Shown piece by piece: positions 1 to 7,668 of a stretch of 8,712 nucleotides of DNA (position 1 is its first letter; every line of letters begins with the position of its first letter). This DNA comes from Pseudomonadota bacterium (GTDB lineage: Bacteria; Pseudomonadota; Gammaproteobacteria; Burkholderiales; Burkholderiaceae_B): assembly GCA_023425645.1 (NCBI GenBank), contig JAFACG010000004.1, positions 1-8,712 on the forward strand, read 5' to 3'. The translations under genes and the position numbers were made by a program. The notes under the pieces are model-generated. The model was given only the letters and a program-made list of their open reading frames with translations. It made no database searches and was not told the origin of the DNA.

Positions 1-366
1 GCCAAGCTGACCCATCCCATCGAACACGCTCGGCTGCGCCGACTGCTGAGCAGCTGGGTCCAGCATGTGGTGCTGCCTTTGCACCTGCCCCATCTGGACA
101 CCCCCCTGATCCATACTTTCGAGGAGATCGACGCCATGATCAATTACGAGGAACGCAACTGGGAACTGCGCTGGATGAAGCAAGGACATACGCAAGGAGA
201 GCGTGCAGGCGAACAGCGCATTCTGCATCAGCTGCTGCAACGCCGCTTCGGCCCAATCAATAGCAATATTGAACAGCGCCTTCAACAAGCGGACAGCAAA
301 CAACTGCTGGACTGGAGCCTGAACCTGCTTGAAGCGGAAACGCTGGAACAAATATTCCGGCCCTGA
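1..366 (+). CDS. Rpn/YhgA-like putative nuclease, C-terminal part with DUF4351 tail (5' end outside window)
   Basis: The frame is open from base 1, so this is the last 121 residues of a longer protein. The C-terminal half (about residues 65-121 of the visible part) reads as a DUF4351 domain: a Gly/Glu/Gln-rich lead-in (KQGHTQGERAGEQ), then LLQRRFG, then LLDWSLNLLEAETLEQIF. This tail is typical of the Rpn (recombination-promoting nuclease, PD-(D/E)XK type) or 'transposase YhgA-like' family. The nuclease core lies to the left of the window, so catalytic residues cannot be checked. In characterised members of the family, the role is RecA-independent recombination or DNA cleavage; for this copy that is inference. 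These genes are often multi-copy but are not autonomous transposons, and no terminal inverted repeats are visible here. A GTG at 67 is an internal codon, not the likely start. The gene converges on ilvA, 60 bases away. Confidence 0.7.
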   Translation, partial: AKLTHPIEHARLRRLLSSWVQHVVLPLHLPHLDTPLIHTFEEIDAMINYEERNWELRWMKQGHTQGERAGEQRILHQLLQRRFGPINSNIEQRLQQADSKQLLDWSLNLLEAETLEQIFRP

Positions 367-381
367 CGCGGCCGCAAACAA

Positions 382-406
382 AACGCCCCGGCTTTGCCGG
401 GGCGTT
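382..406 (-). terminator. Rho-independent terminator of ilvA (hairpin shared with the convergent gene)
   Basis: A perfect 11-bp inverted repeat, AACGCCCCGGC (382-392) and its complement (396-406), surrounds a 3-nt loop (TTT on the + strand). Read on the minus strand, the stem is followed by GTTTTGTTTG, a T-rich tail, so it fits an intrinsic terminator for ilvA, which stops at 427. On the plus strand the hairpin is followed by GACAAGG with no T-run, so for the Rpn-like gene it would act weakly at best. Confidence 0.85.
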
Positions 407-426
407 GACAAGGCGAGGCGCCGCGC

Positions 427-1935
427 TTACAGGAACAGCTTGTAGGCCGGATTGTCCGTCTCGTTCCAATAAGGATAGCCCAGGGCGTCCAGGAAAGCCT
501 TGAACTCTTTCTTGTCCGCCGGCGGGACCTGGATGCCGATCAGGATGCGGCCGTAGTCGTCACCCTGGTTACGATAATGGAACAGGCTGATGTTCCAGTC
601 CTGGTTCATGCTGCTCAGGAATTTGCGCAGCGCGCCGGGGCGTTCGGGAAACTCGAAACGCAGCAGGACTTCGTTGGTGGCCTCGCTGGAGGTGCCGCCC
701 ACCATGTAGCGCAGGTGCGTCTTGGCCAGTTCGTTGCCGGTCAGATTCTGGGTGCCGAAGCCTTTCTTCAGGAAACGCTCTTCGAGCTTGGCGATCTCGG
801 CTTCAGAGGAGATCGACATGCCCACGAACACGTGTGCCTGCTCGGGGTTGGACATGCGGTAGTTGAACTCCGTGACCGAGCGGGTGCCCAGAGCGTCGCA
901 CAGGCGGAGGAAGCTGCCCTTGCGCTCCGGAATGGTCAACGCGAACAGGGCCTCGCGCGCTTCGCCCACGTCGGCGCGTTCGGCCACCATGCGCATGCGG
1001 TCGAAGTTCATGTTGGCGCCCGAGGTGACCGCGATCAGGGTCTTGTTCTTGAGCTTGTGCTGGACGGCGTAGCGCTTGGCGCCGGCCAGGGCCAGGGCGC
1101 CGGCCGGCTCCAGGACGCTGCGCGAGGCCTGGAAAACATCCTTGATGGCGGCGCAGACCGCATCGGTGTCCACCACCACGAAATCATCCACGTACTGGCG
1201 CACCAGGCGGAAGGTCTCGGCGCCCACCTGCTTGACGGCCGTGCCGTCCGAAAACAGGCCCACGTCCGCCAGATTCACCCGCCGGCCGGCCTTGACGCTG
1301 CGCACCATGGCGCAGGAATCCTCGGTCTGCACGCCGATGACCTTGATTTCAGGACGCAGGGCCTTGATGTAGGCAGCCACGCCGGCCGCCAGGCCGCCCC
1401 CGCCTATGGCCACGAAGACCGCTTCGATGGGACCGGGGTGCTGGCGCAGGATTTCCATGGCCACCGTGCCCTGGCCGGCGATCACGTCCGGATCATCGAA
1501 GGGGTGCACGAAGGTCAGGCCTTCGTTCTTTTCCAGTTCCAGAGCATGCTGGTAGGCATCGGAATAGCTGTCGCCAGCCAATACGACTTCGCCGCCCAGA
1601 TTGCGCACGCCGTCGATCTTGACCTGCGGCGTGGTGGTGGGCATGACGATGACGGCCCGGCAGCCCAGCTTGCGCGCCGACATGGCCACGCCCTGGGCAT
1701 GGTTGCCCGCCGAGGCGGCCAGCACGCCGCGCTTGAGCTCGGCGGGCGACAGATTGGCCATCTTGTTGTAGGCGCCGCGCAGCTTGAAGCTGAAGACCGG
1801 TTGATAGTCCTCGCGCTTGAGCAACACCGTGTTGCTAATTCGAGCCGATACCTGGGGAGCGGGTTCAAGAGGTGTTTCGACGGCAATGTCGTACACTTTC
1901 GAGGTGAGTATTCGCTTTAGGTAATCGTTCGACAT
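427..1935 (-). CDS. ilvA: Threonine ammonia-lyase, biosynthetic (threonine deaminase)
   Basis: A PLP-dependent cytoplasmic enzyme that deaminates L-threonine to 2-oxobutyrate and ammonia, the committed step of isoleucine synthesis. The 502-residue length is close to the 514 of E. coli IlvA. Visible motifs: KRED then SFKLRGAY with the Schiff-base lysine at K51; SAGNHAQG at 75-82; the phosphate-binding loop GGGGLAAG at 178-185; SGANMNFD near 305-312. The C-terminal third holds two ACT-like regulatory modules (about 327-400 and 422-493, the second including ERPGALRKFL), which in this family sense isoleucine (inhibitor) and valine (activator). Their presence separates it from the short catabolic TdcB type. 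The start at 1935 gives MSNDYLKRIL, a normal N-terminus for the family; no clear Shine-Dalgarno precedes it. The gene is single, facing away from the YqaA-like gene, and no other ilv genes are in the window. No leader peptide or attenuator was seen upstream. Confidence 0.96.
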   Translation of the reverse strand: MSNDYLKRILTSKVYDIAVETPLEPAPQVSARISNTVLLKREDYQPVFSFKLRGAYNKMANLSPAELKRGVLAASAGNHAQGVAMSARKLGCRAVIVMPTTTPQVKIDGVRNLGGEVVLAGDSYSDAYQHALELEKNEGLTFVHPFDDPDVIAGQGTVAMEILRQHPGPIEAVFVAIGGGGLAAGVAAYIKALRPEIKVIGVQTEDSCAMVRSVKAGRRVNLADVGLFSDGTAVKQVGAETFRLVRQYVDDFVVVDTDAVCAAIKDVFQASRSVLEPAGALALAGAKRYAVQHKLKNKTLIAVTSGANMNFDRMRMVAERADVGEAREALFALTIPERKGSFLRLCDALGTRSVTEFNYRMSNPEQAHVFVGMSISSEAEIAKLEERFLKKGFGTQNLTGNELAKTHLRYMVGGTSSEATNEVLLRFEFPERPGALRKFLSSMNQDWNISLFHYRNQGDDYGRILIGIQVPPADKKEFKAFLDALGYPYWNETDNPAYKLFL

Positions 1936-2088
1936 GATTCAGGTTTAAATTAACGACCGGTTTGCCACCCTGGCGGTCCTATGGCGCACGCCACGGGCCC
2001 CATCACCGGAAAAGAAAAACAGGATACCATAGGCAGGCGCCCCCGCTGGCGTCCACTTTCACTCTACGCACCCGACCCCTTTTTCTCC
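1936..2088. promoter_or_regulatory. Divergent intergenic region between ilvA and the YqaA-like gene
   Basis: These 153 bases separate two divergent genes, so both promoters should lie here or just inside the flanking gene starts. An AT-rich block (TTTAAATTAA, 1944-1953) sits just upstream of ilvA. On the minus strand, TGGTATCCT (complement of 2021-2029) resembles an extended -10 element for ilvA, but there is no good -35 at the expected distance, so it is only a candidate. No operator, T-box or attenuator hairpin was recognised. The + strand frame of the YqaA-like gene is open back to an ATG at 1981, so part of this region could be coding if that start is used. Confidence 0.35.
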
Positions 2089-2637
2089 ATGCAAGCCTGG
2101 TTGCACGAATCCATCAATTGGCTCCTGGCCGCCCTGTCATTGCCCGAAGTCGGCCTGAGCGCCATCTTCACCGTCAGCCTCGTATCGGCCACGCTGCTGC
2201 CGCTGGGCTCCGAGCCCGCCGTCTTCGCCTACGTGAAACTCGCGCCCCACATGTTCTGGCCCGCCGTGCTGGTGGCCACGGTGGGCAACACCCTGGGCGG
2301 GATGATCAGCTACGCCATGGGCGCGGGCGCGGAGAAAGCTTACGAAGCCTGGCGCCTCAAGCACCCGCATTCCGAAGATCCGGGCCAGGGCCAGGCCCTC
2401 AAGAGCAAGACGGCGGGCCGCTGGCATGACTTCAGTTCGCGCTGGCTGACACGCCTGGGTCCGGCCGCCCTGCTGTTTTCCTGGCTGCCCGTGGTGGGCG
2501 ATCCCTTGTGCGCGGTCGCCGGCTGGCTGCGCCTGCCCCTGTGGCCCTGCACGATCTACATGGCCATCGGCAAGCTGGCCCGCTATATAAGCATGACCGC
2601 AGGACTGCTGTGGATCTTCCCCCGCCTGGGCTGGTAA
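2089..2637 (+). CDS. YqaA-family membrane protein (DedA/SNARE-associated superfamily)
   Basis: An integral inner-membrane protein of 182 residues resembling E. coli YqaA, a small relative of the DedA family. DedA proteins are linked to undecaprenyl-phosphate or phospholipid flipping and to membrane homeostasis; the specific substrate of YqaA-like proteins is not known. Visible features: SATLLP at 33-38 followed by GSEPAVF; GNTLGGMISYAMG at 66-78; a polar linker rich in charged residues (about 80-118); and the signature FSWLPVVGDPLCAVAGWLR at 130-148. Hydrophobic segments lie near 21-38, 56-78, 124-146 and 152-176. The ATG at 2089 was preferred because homology begins soon after it. A longer in-frame start at 1981 would add 36 unrecognisable residues and has a partial Shine-Dalgarno (GGCGG at 1972), so the start is uncertain; 2089 is preceded by a pyrimidine-rich run and no ribosome site. 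No terminator follows, so transcription could continue into the dehydrogenase gene. Confidence 0.85.
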   Translation: MQAWLHESINWLLAALSLPEVGLSAIFTVSLVSATLLPLGSEPAVFAYVKLAPHMFWPAVLVATVGNTLGGMISYAMGAGAEKAYEAWRLKHPHSEDPGQGQALKSKTAGRWHDFSSRWLTRLGPAALLFSWLPVVGDPLCAVAGWLRLPLWPCTIYMAIGKLARYISMTAGLLWIFPRLGW

Positions 2638-2843
2638 AAAGGAACCCCCGCCTCGAATGGCATCTTCACAAAGACTTCCCCTGCCATCAAACAACAAATT
2701 CATTCCATACAGGCCGGCGCTTCCTGCTTAATCATTACGCGGCTCTCTGGTATGAGGGCAGCCGGGCTGGGATTCGTATACACTTGTCTTTTGCATATCC
2801 GCTCGAGCCCGAGCGCCCTTGACGGGCATTGCCAACTATCGCC
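2638..2843 (+). promoter_or_regulatory. Intergenic leader upstream of the FAD/Fe-S dehydrogenase
   Basis: About 206 bases with locally lower G+C than the flanking genes. It presumably carries the dehydrogenase promoter or a read-through leader. TATACA at 2777-2782 is a weak -10-like sequence without a matching -35. No hairpin followed by a T-run is present, so no terminator for the upstream gene is visible. No operator or riboswitch was recognised. Confidence 0.3.
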
Positions 2844-5800
2844 ATGAACGCCCCCATCGCAAGTCAGTACCTGGCCTCCCAGGCAAGCAACACCGACACG
2901 CCGCGCCTGCGTGAAATCCCGTACAACTACACGTCTTACTCGGACCGCGAGATCGTCCTGCGGCTGCTGGGCGAGGAAGCGTGGGAAAAGCTGTCCGAAC
3001 TGCGCTCCGAGCGCCGCACCGGCCGCTCGGCGCGCATGCTGTTCGAGGTGCTGGGCGATATCTGGGTCGTCAAGCGCAATCCCTACCTGCAGGACGACCT
3101 GCTGGACAATCCCAAGCGCCAGCACCAGCTGATCGAGGCGCTCAATCATCGCCTGAACGAAATCGACCATCGCCGCGACAGCTCCGCGCCCGAGCGCGAC
3201 GCCAAGGTCATGCGCCTGCTGCGCGCCGCCCGCGACGCCGTGGCCGCCTTCGAGCAGGAATTTAACGACACCCGCGACCTGCGCCAGCAGGTGGTGCGCA
3301 GCCTCTCGCGCCTGACCGCCAAGGACAACATCAAGTTCGACGGCCTGTCGCGCGTCTCGCACGTCACCGATGCCACCGACTGGCGCGTGGAGTACCCCTT
3401 CGTGGTGCTCACGCCCGATCACGAAAACGAAATGGCCGCCCTCGTGAAGGCCTGCATCGACCTCAAGCTGACCATCATCCCGCGCGGCGGCGGCACCGGC
3501 TACACCGGCGGCGCCATCCCGCTGACCTGGCGTTCGGTGGTCATCAACACGGAAAAACTGGACGCCATCGGCAAGCCCGAGCAAAGCTCGCTGCCCGGCG
3601 TCGATCACCCCGTCACCACCATCCTGACCGGCGCGGGCGTGGTCACGCGCCGCGTGGCCGAGGCCGCCGAAGCGGCCGGCGCCGTCTTCGCGGTGGATCC
3701 CACCTCGGCCGACGCTTCCTGTGTGGGCGGCAACATCGCCATGAACGCCGGCGGCAAGAAGGCCGTGCTGTGGGGCACGGCCCTGGACAACCTGGCCTGG
3801 TGGCGCATGGTGGACCCCAAGGGCGACTGGCTGGAGGTCACTCGCCTGGACCACAACATGGGCAAGATCCACGACGTGGACGTGGCCCGCTTCGAGCTCA
3901 AATGGTTCGACGGCAGCCAGGCCCCAGGCGCGCGCCTGCTGCGCACCGAGGTGCTGGCCATCGAAGGCCGGCGCTTTCGCAAGGAAGGCCTGGGCAAGGA
4001 CGTCACCGACAAGTTCCTGGCCGGCCTGCCCGGCATCCAGAAGGAAGGCTGCGACGGCCTGATCACGCAGGCCCGCTGGGTGCTGCACCGCATGCCGGCG
4101 CACACCCGCACCGTCTGCATGGAGTTCTTCGGCCAGGCCAAGGAGGCCGTGCCGTCCATCGTGGAAGTCATCGACTACCTGAACGGCGAAGGCAAGCGCA
4201 TCGGCGCCATCCTGGCCGGCCTGGAGCACCTGGACGAACGCTATCTGCGCGCCGTGGGCTATGCCACCAAAAGCAAGCGCAGCGGCCTGCCCAAGATGGT
4301 CCTGATCGGCGACATCGTCGGCGACGACCCGGATGCCGTGGCCAAGGCCGCCTCTGAAGTCGTGCGCCTGGCCAACGGCCGCTCGGGCGAAGGCTTCGTG
4401 GCCGTCAGCGCCGAGGCCCGCAAGAAATTCTGGGCGGACCGCGCCCGCACCGCCGCCATCGCGCGCCACACCAACGCCTTCAAGATCAACGAAGACGTGG
4501 TCATCCCGCTGCGCCGCATGGGCGAATACACCGAAGAGATCGAGCGCATCAACATCGAGCTCTCCACCGACAACAAGCTGCGCCTGACGCGCGAGCTGGA
4601 AGACTTTCTCAAGGGCGACCTGCCCGTGGGCAAGATCGAGGATCCGGACGACGCCGAGCACACCCGCGAGGAAATCCTGGAGGCCCGCCGTCACGACGCC
4701 CTGCAGGTGGTGCAGGACGTGCGCCGCCGCTGGCAATGGCTGCTGGACAACCTGGACACGCCGCTGGCCGGCAGCCAGGACGCGCTGGCCGAGCTGGGCG
4801 TGCCGCTGGAGTCCGCCGCCATCGCCGAACGCCTGCTGGCCCAGCCCGAAGCCACCCTCTTCCAGCTTCTGCAGGACCACACCATCCGCACCTCGTGGAA
4901 GACGGAGATCCGCGAACGGCTGGAGCACATCTTCCCCGGCGCGGACTGCGCCGCCGTCCTGGCCGAACTGCAGGCCATCCACGACCGCGTGCTCAAGAGC
5001 CGCGTCTTCGTGGCCCTGCACATGCACGCGGGCGACGGCAACGTGCACACCAACATCCCGGTCAACTCCGACGACTACGGCATGCTGCAGCAGGCCAACG
5101 TCACCGTGGCGCGCATCATGCAGATCGCGCGCAACCTGGACGGCGTCATTTCCGGCGAGCACGGCATCGGCCTGACCAAGTACGAATTCCTGACCCAGGA
5201 AGAGCTGGAACCCTTTCAGAACTACAAGCGCGAAGTGGACCCCGGCAACCACTTCAACGCCGGCAAGCTCATGCCCGGCGCCGACCTCAGCCGCGCCTGG
5301 ACGCCCAGCTTCAACCTGCTGGGCCACGAATCCCTGATCATGCAGCGCAGCGAGATCGGCTCGATCTCGCACGCCATCAAGGATTGCCTGCGCTGCGGCA
5401 AGTGCAAGCCCGTGTGCGCCACCCACGTGCCGCGCGCCAACCTGCTGTACTCGCCGCGCAACAAGATCCTGGCCACCTCCCTGCTGATCGAAGCCTTCCT
5501 GTACGAAGAACAGACCCGGCGCGGCATCAGCCTCAAGCACTGGGAAGAATTCGAGGATGTGGGCGATCACTGCACGCTGTGCCACAAGTGCTACAACCCC
5601 TGTCCGGTGGACATCGACTTCGGCGACGTCTCCATGGAGATGCGTTCGCTGCTGCGGCGCATGGGCAAGAAATCCTTCAACCCCGGCACCGCAGCCGCCA
5701 TGTTCTTCCTGAACGCCAAGGATCCGCGCGTTATCAAGGCCACCCGCACGGCCATGATAGACGTGGGCTACAAGGCCCAGCGCCTGGCCCACGACGTGCT

Positions 5801-6785
5801 GGCCGCGCCGGCCCGCAAGCAGGTCGCGGCCCCGCCCGCCACCACCGGCAAGGCGCCCATCCGCGAGCAGGTCGTCCACTTCATCAACCGCAAGATGCCC
5901 GGCGGCCTGCCCAAGCAGACCGCCCGCAAGCTGCTGGACATCGAAGACCCGAACTACGTGCCCATCATCCGCAATCCGAACACGACCTCCGTGGATTCGG
6001 AGGCGGTGTTCTACTTCCCCGGCTGCGGTTCCGAACGCCTGTTCTCGCAGGTCGGCCTGGCCACGCAGGCCATGCTCTGGCACGTGGACGTGCAGACGGT
6101 GCTGCCTCCCGGCTACCTGTGCTGCGGCTACCCGCAGCGTGGCAACGGCATGAGCGACAAGGCCGAGAAGATCATCACGGACAACCGCGTGCTGTTCCAC
6201 CGCATGGCCACCACGCTGAACTACCTGGACATCAAGACCGTGGTGGTCAGTTGCGGCACCTGTTACGATCAGCTGGCCGGCTACGAATTCGACAAGATCT
6301 TCCCCGGCTGCCGCCTGATCGACATCCACGAATTCCTTCTGGAGAAAGGCCTGAAGCTGGAGGGCGTGCAAGGCGTGCGCTACATGTACCACGACCCCTG
6401 CCATACTCCCATGAAGCTGCAGGACCCCATGAAGACGGTCAAGTCCCTGGTGGGCGAATCCACCATCAAGGCCGACCGCTGCTGCGGAGAATCGGGCACG
6501 CTGGCCGTATCGCGTCCGGACATTTCCACCCAGATTCGCTTTCGCAAGCACGAGGAACTGCTCAAGAACAAGCAGGCCGTGAGCAGCGACGGCTTCCAGG
6601 GCGAAGTCAAGGTCCTGACCTCCTGTCCCTCCTGTCTGCAGGGCCTGGCGCGCTACCAGGACGAAACCAAGATGGATGCCGACTACATCGTCGTCGAAAT
6701 GGCCAAGCACATGCTGGGCGAGAACTGGATGCCCGAGTACGTGCGCCGCGCCAATGAAGGCGGCATCGAGCGCGTGCTGGTCTGA
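2844..6785 (+). CDS. Fused FAD-linked 2-hydroxyacid dehydrogenase with DUF3683 and GlcF-like Fe-S/CCG domains
   Basis: A 1,313-residue respiratory-type flavoprotein, expected to oxidise a D-2-hydroxyacid (D-lactate, glycolate or D-2-hydroxyglutarate; substrate not determinable here) and pass electrons through Fe-S clusters, probably to quinone. Order of parts: DUF3683 at the N-terminus (about 18-110, [33 protein letters not shown]); FAD-binding type 4 domain with [11 protein letters not shown] at 213-223 and [13 protein letters not shown] at 285-297; FAD-oxidase C domain with [10 protein letters not shown] (H728, H735) and SGEHGIG (E772), the predicted metal/substrate ligands of the D2HGDH/GlcD family; two ferredoxin motifs, C848/C851/C854/C858 and C910/C913/C916 with C920; and two CCG domains (C1061, CC1093-1094, C1137/C1140; C1186, CC1213-1214, C1261/C1264). 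E. coli YdiJ has a similar fusion but is near 1,000 residues and lacks the DUF3683 part. ATG 2844 is preferred to an in-frame TTG at 2829; neither has a clear Shine-Dalgarno. Confidence 0.93.
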   Translation: MNAPIASQYLASQASNTDTPRLREIPYNYTSYSDREIVLRLLGEEAWEKLSELRSERRTGRSARMLFEVLGDIWVVKRNPYLQDDLLDNPKRQHQLIEALNHRLNEIDHRRDSSAPERDAKVMRLLRAARDAVAAFEQEFNDTRDLRQQVVRSLSRLTAKDNIKFDGLSRVSHVTDATDWRVEYPFVVLTPDHENEMAALVKACIDLKLTIIPRGGGTGYTGGAIPLTWRSVVINTEKLDAIGKPEQSSLPGVDHPVTTILTGAGVVTRRVAEAAEAAGAVFAVDPTSADASCVGGNIAMNAGGKKAVLWGTALDNLAWWRMVDPKGDWLEVTRLDHNMGKIHDVDVARFELKWFDGSQAPGARLLRTEVLAIEGRRFRKEGLGKDVTDKFLAGLPGIQKEGCDGLITQARWVLHRMPAHTRTVCMEFFGQAKEAVPSIVEVIDYLNGEGKRIGAILAGLEHLDERYLRAVGYATKSKRSGLPKMVLIGDIVGDDPDAVAKAASEVVRLANGRSGEGFVAVSAEARKKFWADRARTAAIARHTNAFKINEDVVIPLRRMGEYTEEIERINIELSTDNKLRLTRELEDFLKGDLPVGKIEDPDDAEHTREEILEARRHDALQVVQDVRRRWQWLLDNLDTPLAGSQDALAELGVPLESAAIAERLLAQPEATLFQLLQDHTIRTSWKTEIRERLEHIFPGADCAAVLAELQAIHDRVLKSRVFVALHMHAGDGNVHTNIPVNSDDYGMLQQANVTVARIMQIARNLDGVISGEHGIGLTKYEFLTQEELEPFQNYKREVDPGNHFNAGKLMPGADLSRAWTPSFNLLGHESLIMQRSEIGSISHAIKDCLRCGKCKPVCATHVPRANLLYSPRNKILATSLLIEAFLYEEQTRRGISLKHWEEFEDVGDHCTLCHKCYNPCPVDIDFGDVSMEMRSLLRRMGKKSFNPGTAAAMFFLNAKDPRVIKATRTAMIDVGYKAQRLAHDVLAAPARKQVAAPPATTGKAPIREQVVHFINRKMPGGLPKQTARKLLDIEDPNYVPIIRNPNTTSVDSEAVFYFPGCGSERLFSQVGLATQAMLWHVDVQTVLPPGYLCCGYPQRGNGMSDKAEKIITDNRVLFHRMATTLNYLDIKTVVVSCGTCYDQLAGYEFDKIFPGCRLIDIHEFLLEKGLKLEGVQGVRYMYHDPCHTPMKLQDPMKTVKSLVGESTIKADRCCGESGTLAVSRPDISTQIRFRKHEELLKNKQAVSSDGFQGEVKVLTSCPSCLQGLARYQDETKMDADYIVVEMAKHMLGENWMPEYVRRANEGGIERVLV

Positions 6786-6803
6786 TCGTTCCGCTTCGCC
6801 AGG

Positions 6804-6832
6804 AAACGGGCCGGCTCGATGCCGGCCCGTTT
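6804..6832 (+). terminator. Rho-independent terminator after the dehydrogenase gene
   Basis: A perfect 12-bp inverted repeat (AAACGGGCCGGC at 6804-6815, complement at 6821-6832) with the 5-nt loop TCGAT, ending in TTTTCGTTTGC. It lies 19 bases after the stop of the dehydrogenase, so the HugZ-like gene downstream probably has its own promoter or depends on read-through. The A-run on the 5' side could give weak activity on the other strand, but no gene ends there. Confidence 0.88.
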
Positions 6833-6860
6833 TCGTTTGCACTTTCCTGAACATCCGCCC

Positions 6861-6865
6861 GGAGG
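6861..6865 (+). promoter_or_regulatory. Strong Shine-Dalgarno of the HugZ-like gene
   Basis: GGAGG sits 6 bases before the ATG at 6872. It is the only textbook ribosome site in the window and fixes that start. It lies in GGAGGTCCTCC, which is self-complementary, though a one-base loop makes a real hairpin unlikely. Confidence 0.85.
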
Positions 6866-6871
6866 TCCTCC

Positions 6872-7360
6872 ATGTCCGACGACGCCTTGCTGCTCACCGG
6901 CCTGCAACAGCTGCTCAAGATCCAGCGCACGGCCGCGCTGGGCACGCTGACAAACCGGGGCTTGCCTTTCGTCTCCATGGTGCCCTTCGCCGTCTGCCCG
7001 GAACAGCAAGGCATCGTCATCCACATCAGCGAGCTGGCGGCCCACACCCGCTACCTGATGCAGCGGCCCGACGCCAGCCTGCTGGTCTGCCGCAGCGAGC
7101 AGGACGGCGCCTGCGTCCATGACCTGCCGCGCGCCACCTTCCAGACGCGGGCCGTCCAACTGAAGCGCGGCGACCGGGGCTGGGAACAGGCTCGCCAGGC
7201 TTATCTGACGCGCTTCCCGGACAGCGAGTTCATGACCTCGTTCCAGGATTTCCACTTCTTTTCTCTGGCAATCGTACGCGTGCGCCACGTCGCCGGCTTT
7301 GGCACCGCCCGCAGCCTGGACCCGGAGAAAGTCCGCCATCTGCTGGCGGCGGGCATCTGA
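6872..7360 (+). CDS. HugZ/HutZ-like protein, pyridoxamine 5'-phosphate oxidase-fold
   Basis: A 162-residue cytoplasmic protein of the split-barrel flavin/heme-binding superfamily (putative PNPOx). The match to the HugZ/HutZ branch rests on motif order: RTAALGTL at 19-26, GLPFVSMVPF at 30-39, HISELAAHTRYL at 51-62, then DFHFFSLAIVRVRHVAGFGTA at 126-146, where the family has similar FH(L/F)F and GFG.A motifs. HugZ and HutZ degrade heme to release iron; other members of the fold bind FMN or have unknown roles. The protein ends soon after the barrel and lacks the DUF2470 tail of longer members. Because the heme ligand of HugZ/HutZ lies near the C-terminus, heme breakdown is unproven here; H156 is the only late histidine. 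No heme-uptake genes are adjacent. The start is supported by GGAGG six bases upstream. The gene is separated from the dehydrogenase by a terminator and has no visible terminator of its own. Confidence 0.8.
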   Translation: MSDDALLLTGLQQLLKIQRTAALGTLTNRGLPFVSMVPFAVCPEQQGIVIHISELAAHTRYLMQRPDASLLVCRSEQDGACVHDLPRATFQTRAVQLKRGDRGWEQARQAYLTRFPDSEFMTSFQDFHFFSLAIVRVRHVAGFGTARSLDPEKVRHLLAAGI

Positions 7361-7668
7361 GGCGGCTGAGCCCGTATCTGCTGAGCCCCCACGGCCGCGC
7401 AACAAAACTGAACATGCAGCGGCCCTGCAAGTCCTGACTGTTCCGCACATTAAACGGCTACTTCACCAGGGCGTTTCCAGCCTGAGTCAGATAACGGCTT
7501 TTATGCATGCGTCACTAATGCCACGTTTCAAACGCCTGGCACGCAGAACCGAGGGCCAGCCAGGCTATAAGATGCAGGCTCCCTGCCGTCAACTACAAAG
7601 GCCGCGGCAACCGCCCCCGCCAGGGATGCAGCACCGCAACGAGCATGAACGAATCACAGAAAGCAAGA
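7361..7668. other. Intergenic stretch between the HugZ-like gene and the autotransporter; no gene recognised
   Basis: About 308 bases with lower and more uneven G+C than the genes. It holds a 9-base direct repeat, GCTGAGCCC (7365-7373 and 7380-7388), a short near-palindrome CGTTTCAAACG (7524-7534), and a weak stem GCAGG/CCTGC (7574-7578 and 7582-7586). TATAAG at 7566-7571 looks like a -10 box but has no -35 partner. No T-tailed hairpin follows the HugZ-like gene. A 126-codon + strand frame crosses the region but begins inside that gene and resembles nothing I know. Confidence 0.4.

Noticed and set aside
577..1920. A 447-codon plus-strand frame opposite ilvA
   Set aside because: It is in the same reverse-complement phase as ilvA codons and has His/Ala/Gly/Gln-rich composition with no recognisable domain. 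ilvA on the other strand has full motif support.
4736..6757. A 673-codon plus-strand frame inside the dehydrogenase gene
   Set aside because: Out-of-frame shadow rich in Arg, Pro, Gly and Ala; the overlapping frame has all FAD and Fe-S motifs.
2700..6854. A 1,384-codon open frame on the minus strand covering the whole dehydrogenase gene
   Set aside because: Its codons are the exact reverse complements of the sense codons. It stays open because the sense gene has no in-frame TTA, CTA or TCA. The predicted protein is rich in His, Ala, Gly, Val and Gln without domains, a typical GC-rich shadow.
6861..6871. GGAGGTCCTCC considered as an RNA hairpin hiding the ribosome site
   Set aside because: The loop would be a single base, which is sterically implausible. 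Intermolecular pairing is possible but unsupported.
7365..7388. Direct repeat GCTGAGCCC considered as an attachment site or a regulator-binding pair
   Set aside because: Only nine bases, two copies, no integrase or other mobile gene, and G/C-rich enough to arise by chance.
7543..7571. Possible sigma-70 promoter for the autotransporter around TATAAG
   Set aside because: No -35-like hexamer lies 16-18 bases upstream and there is no extended -10 TG, so it was not called.
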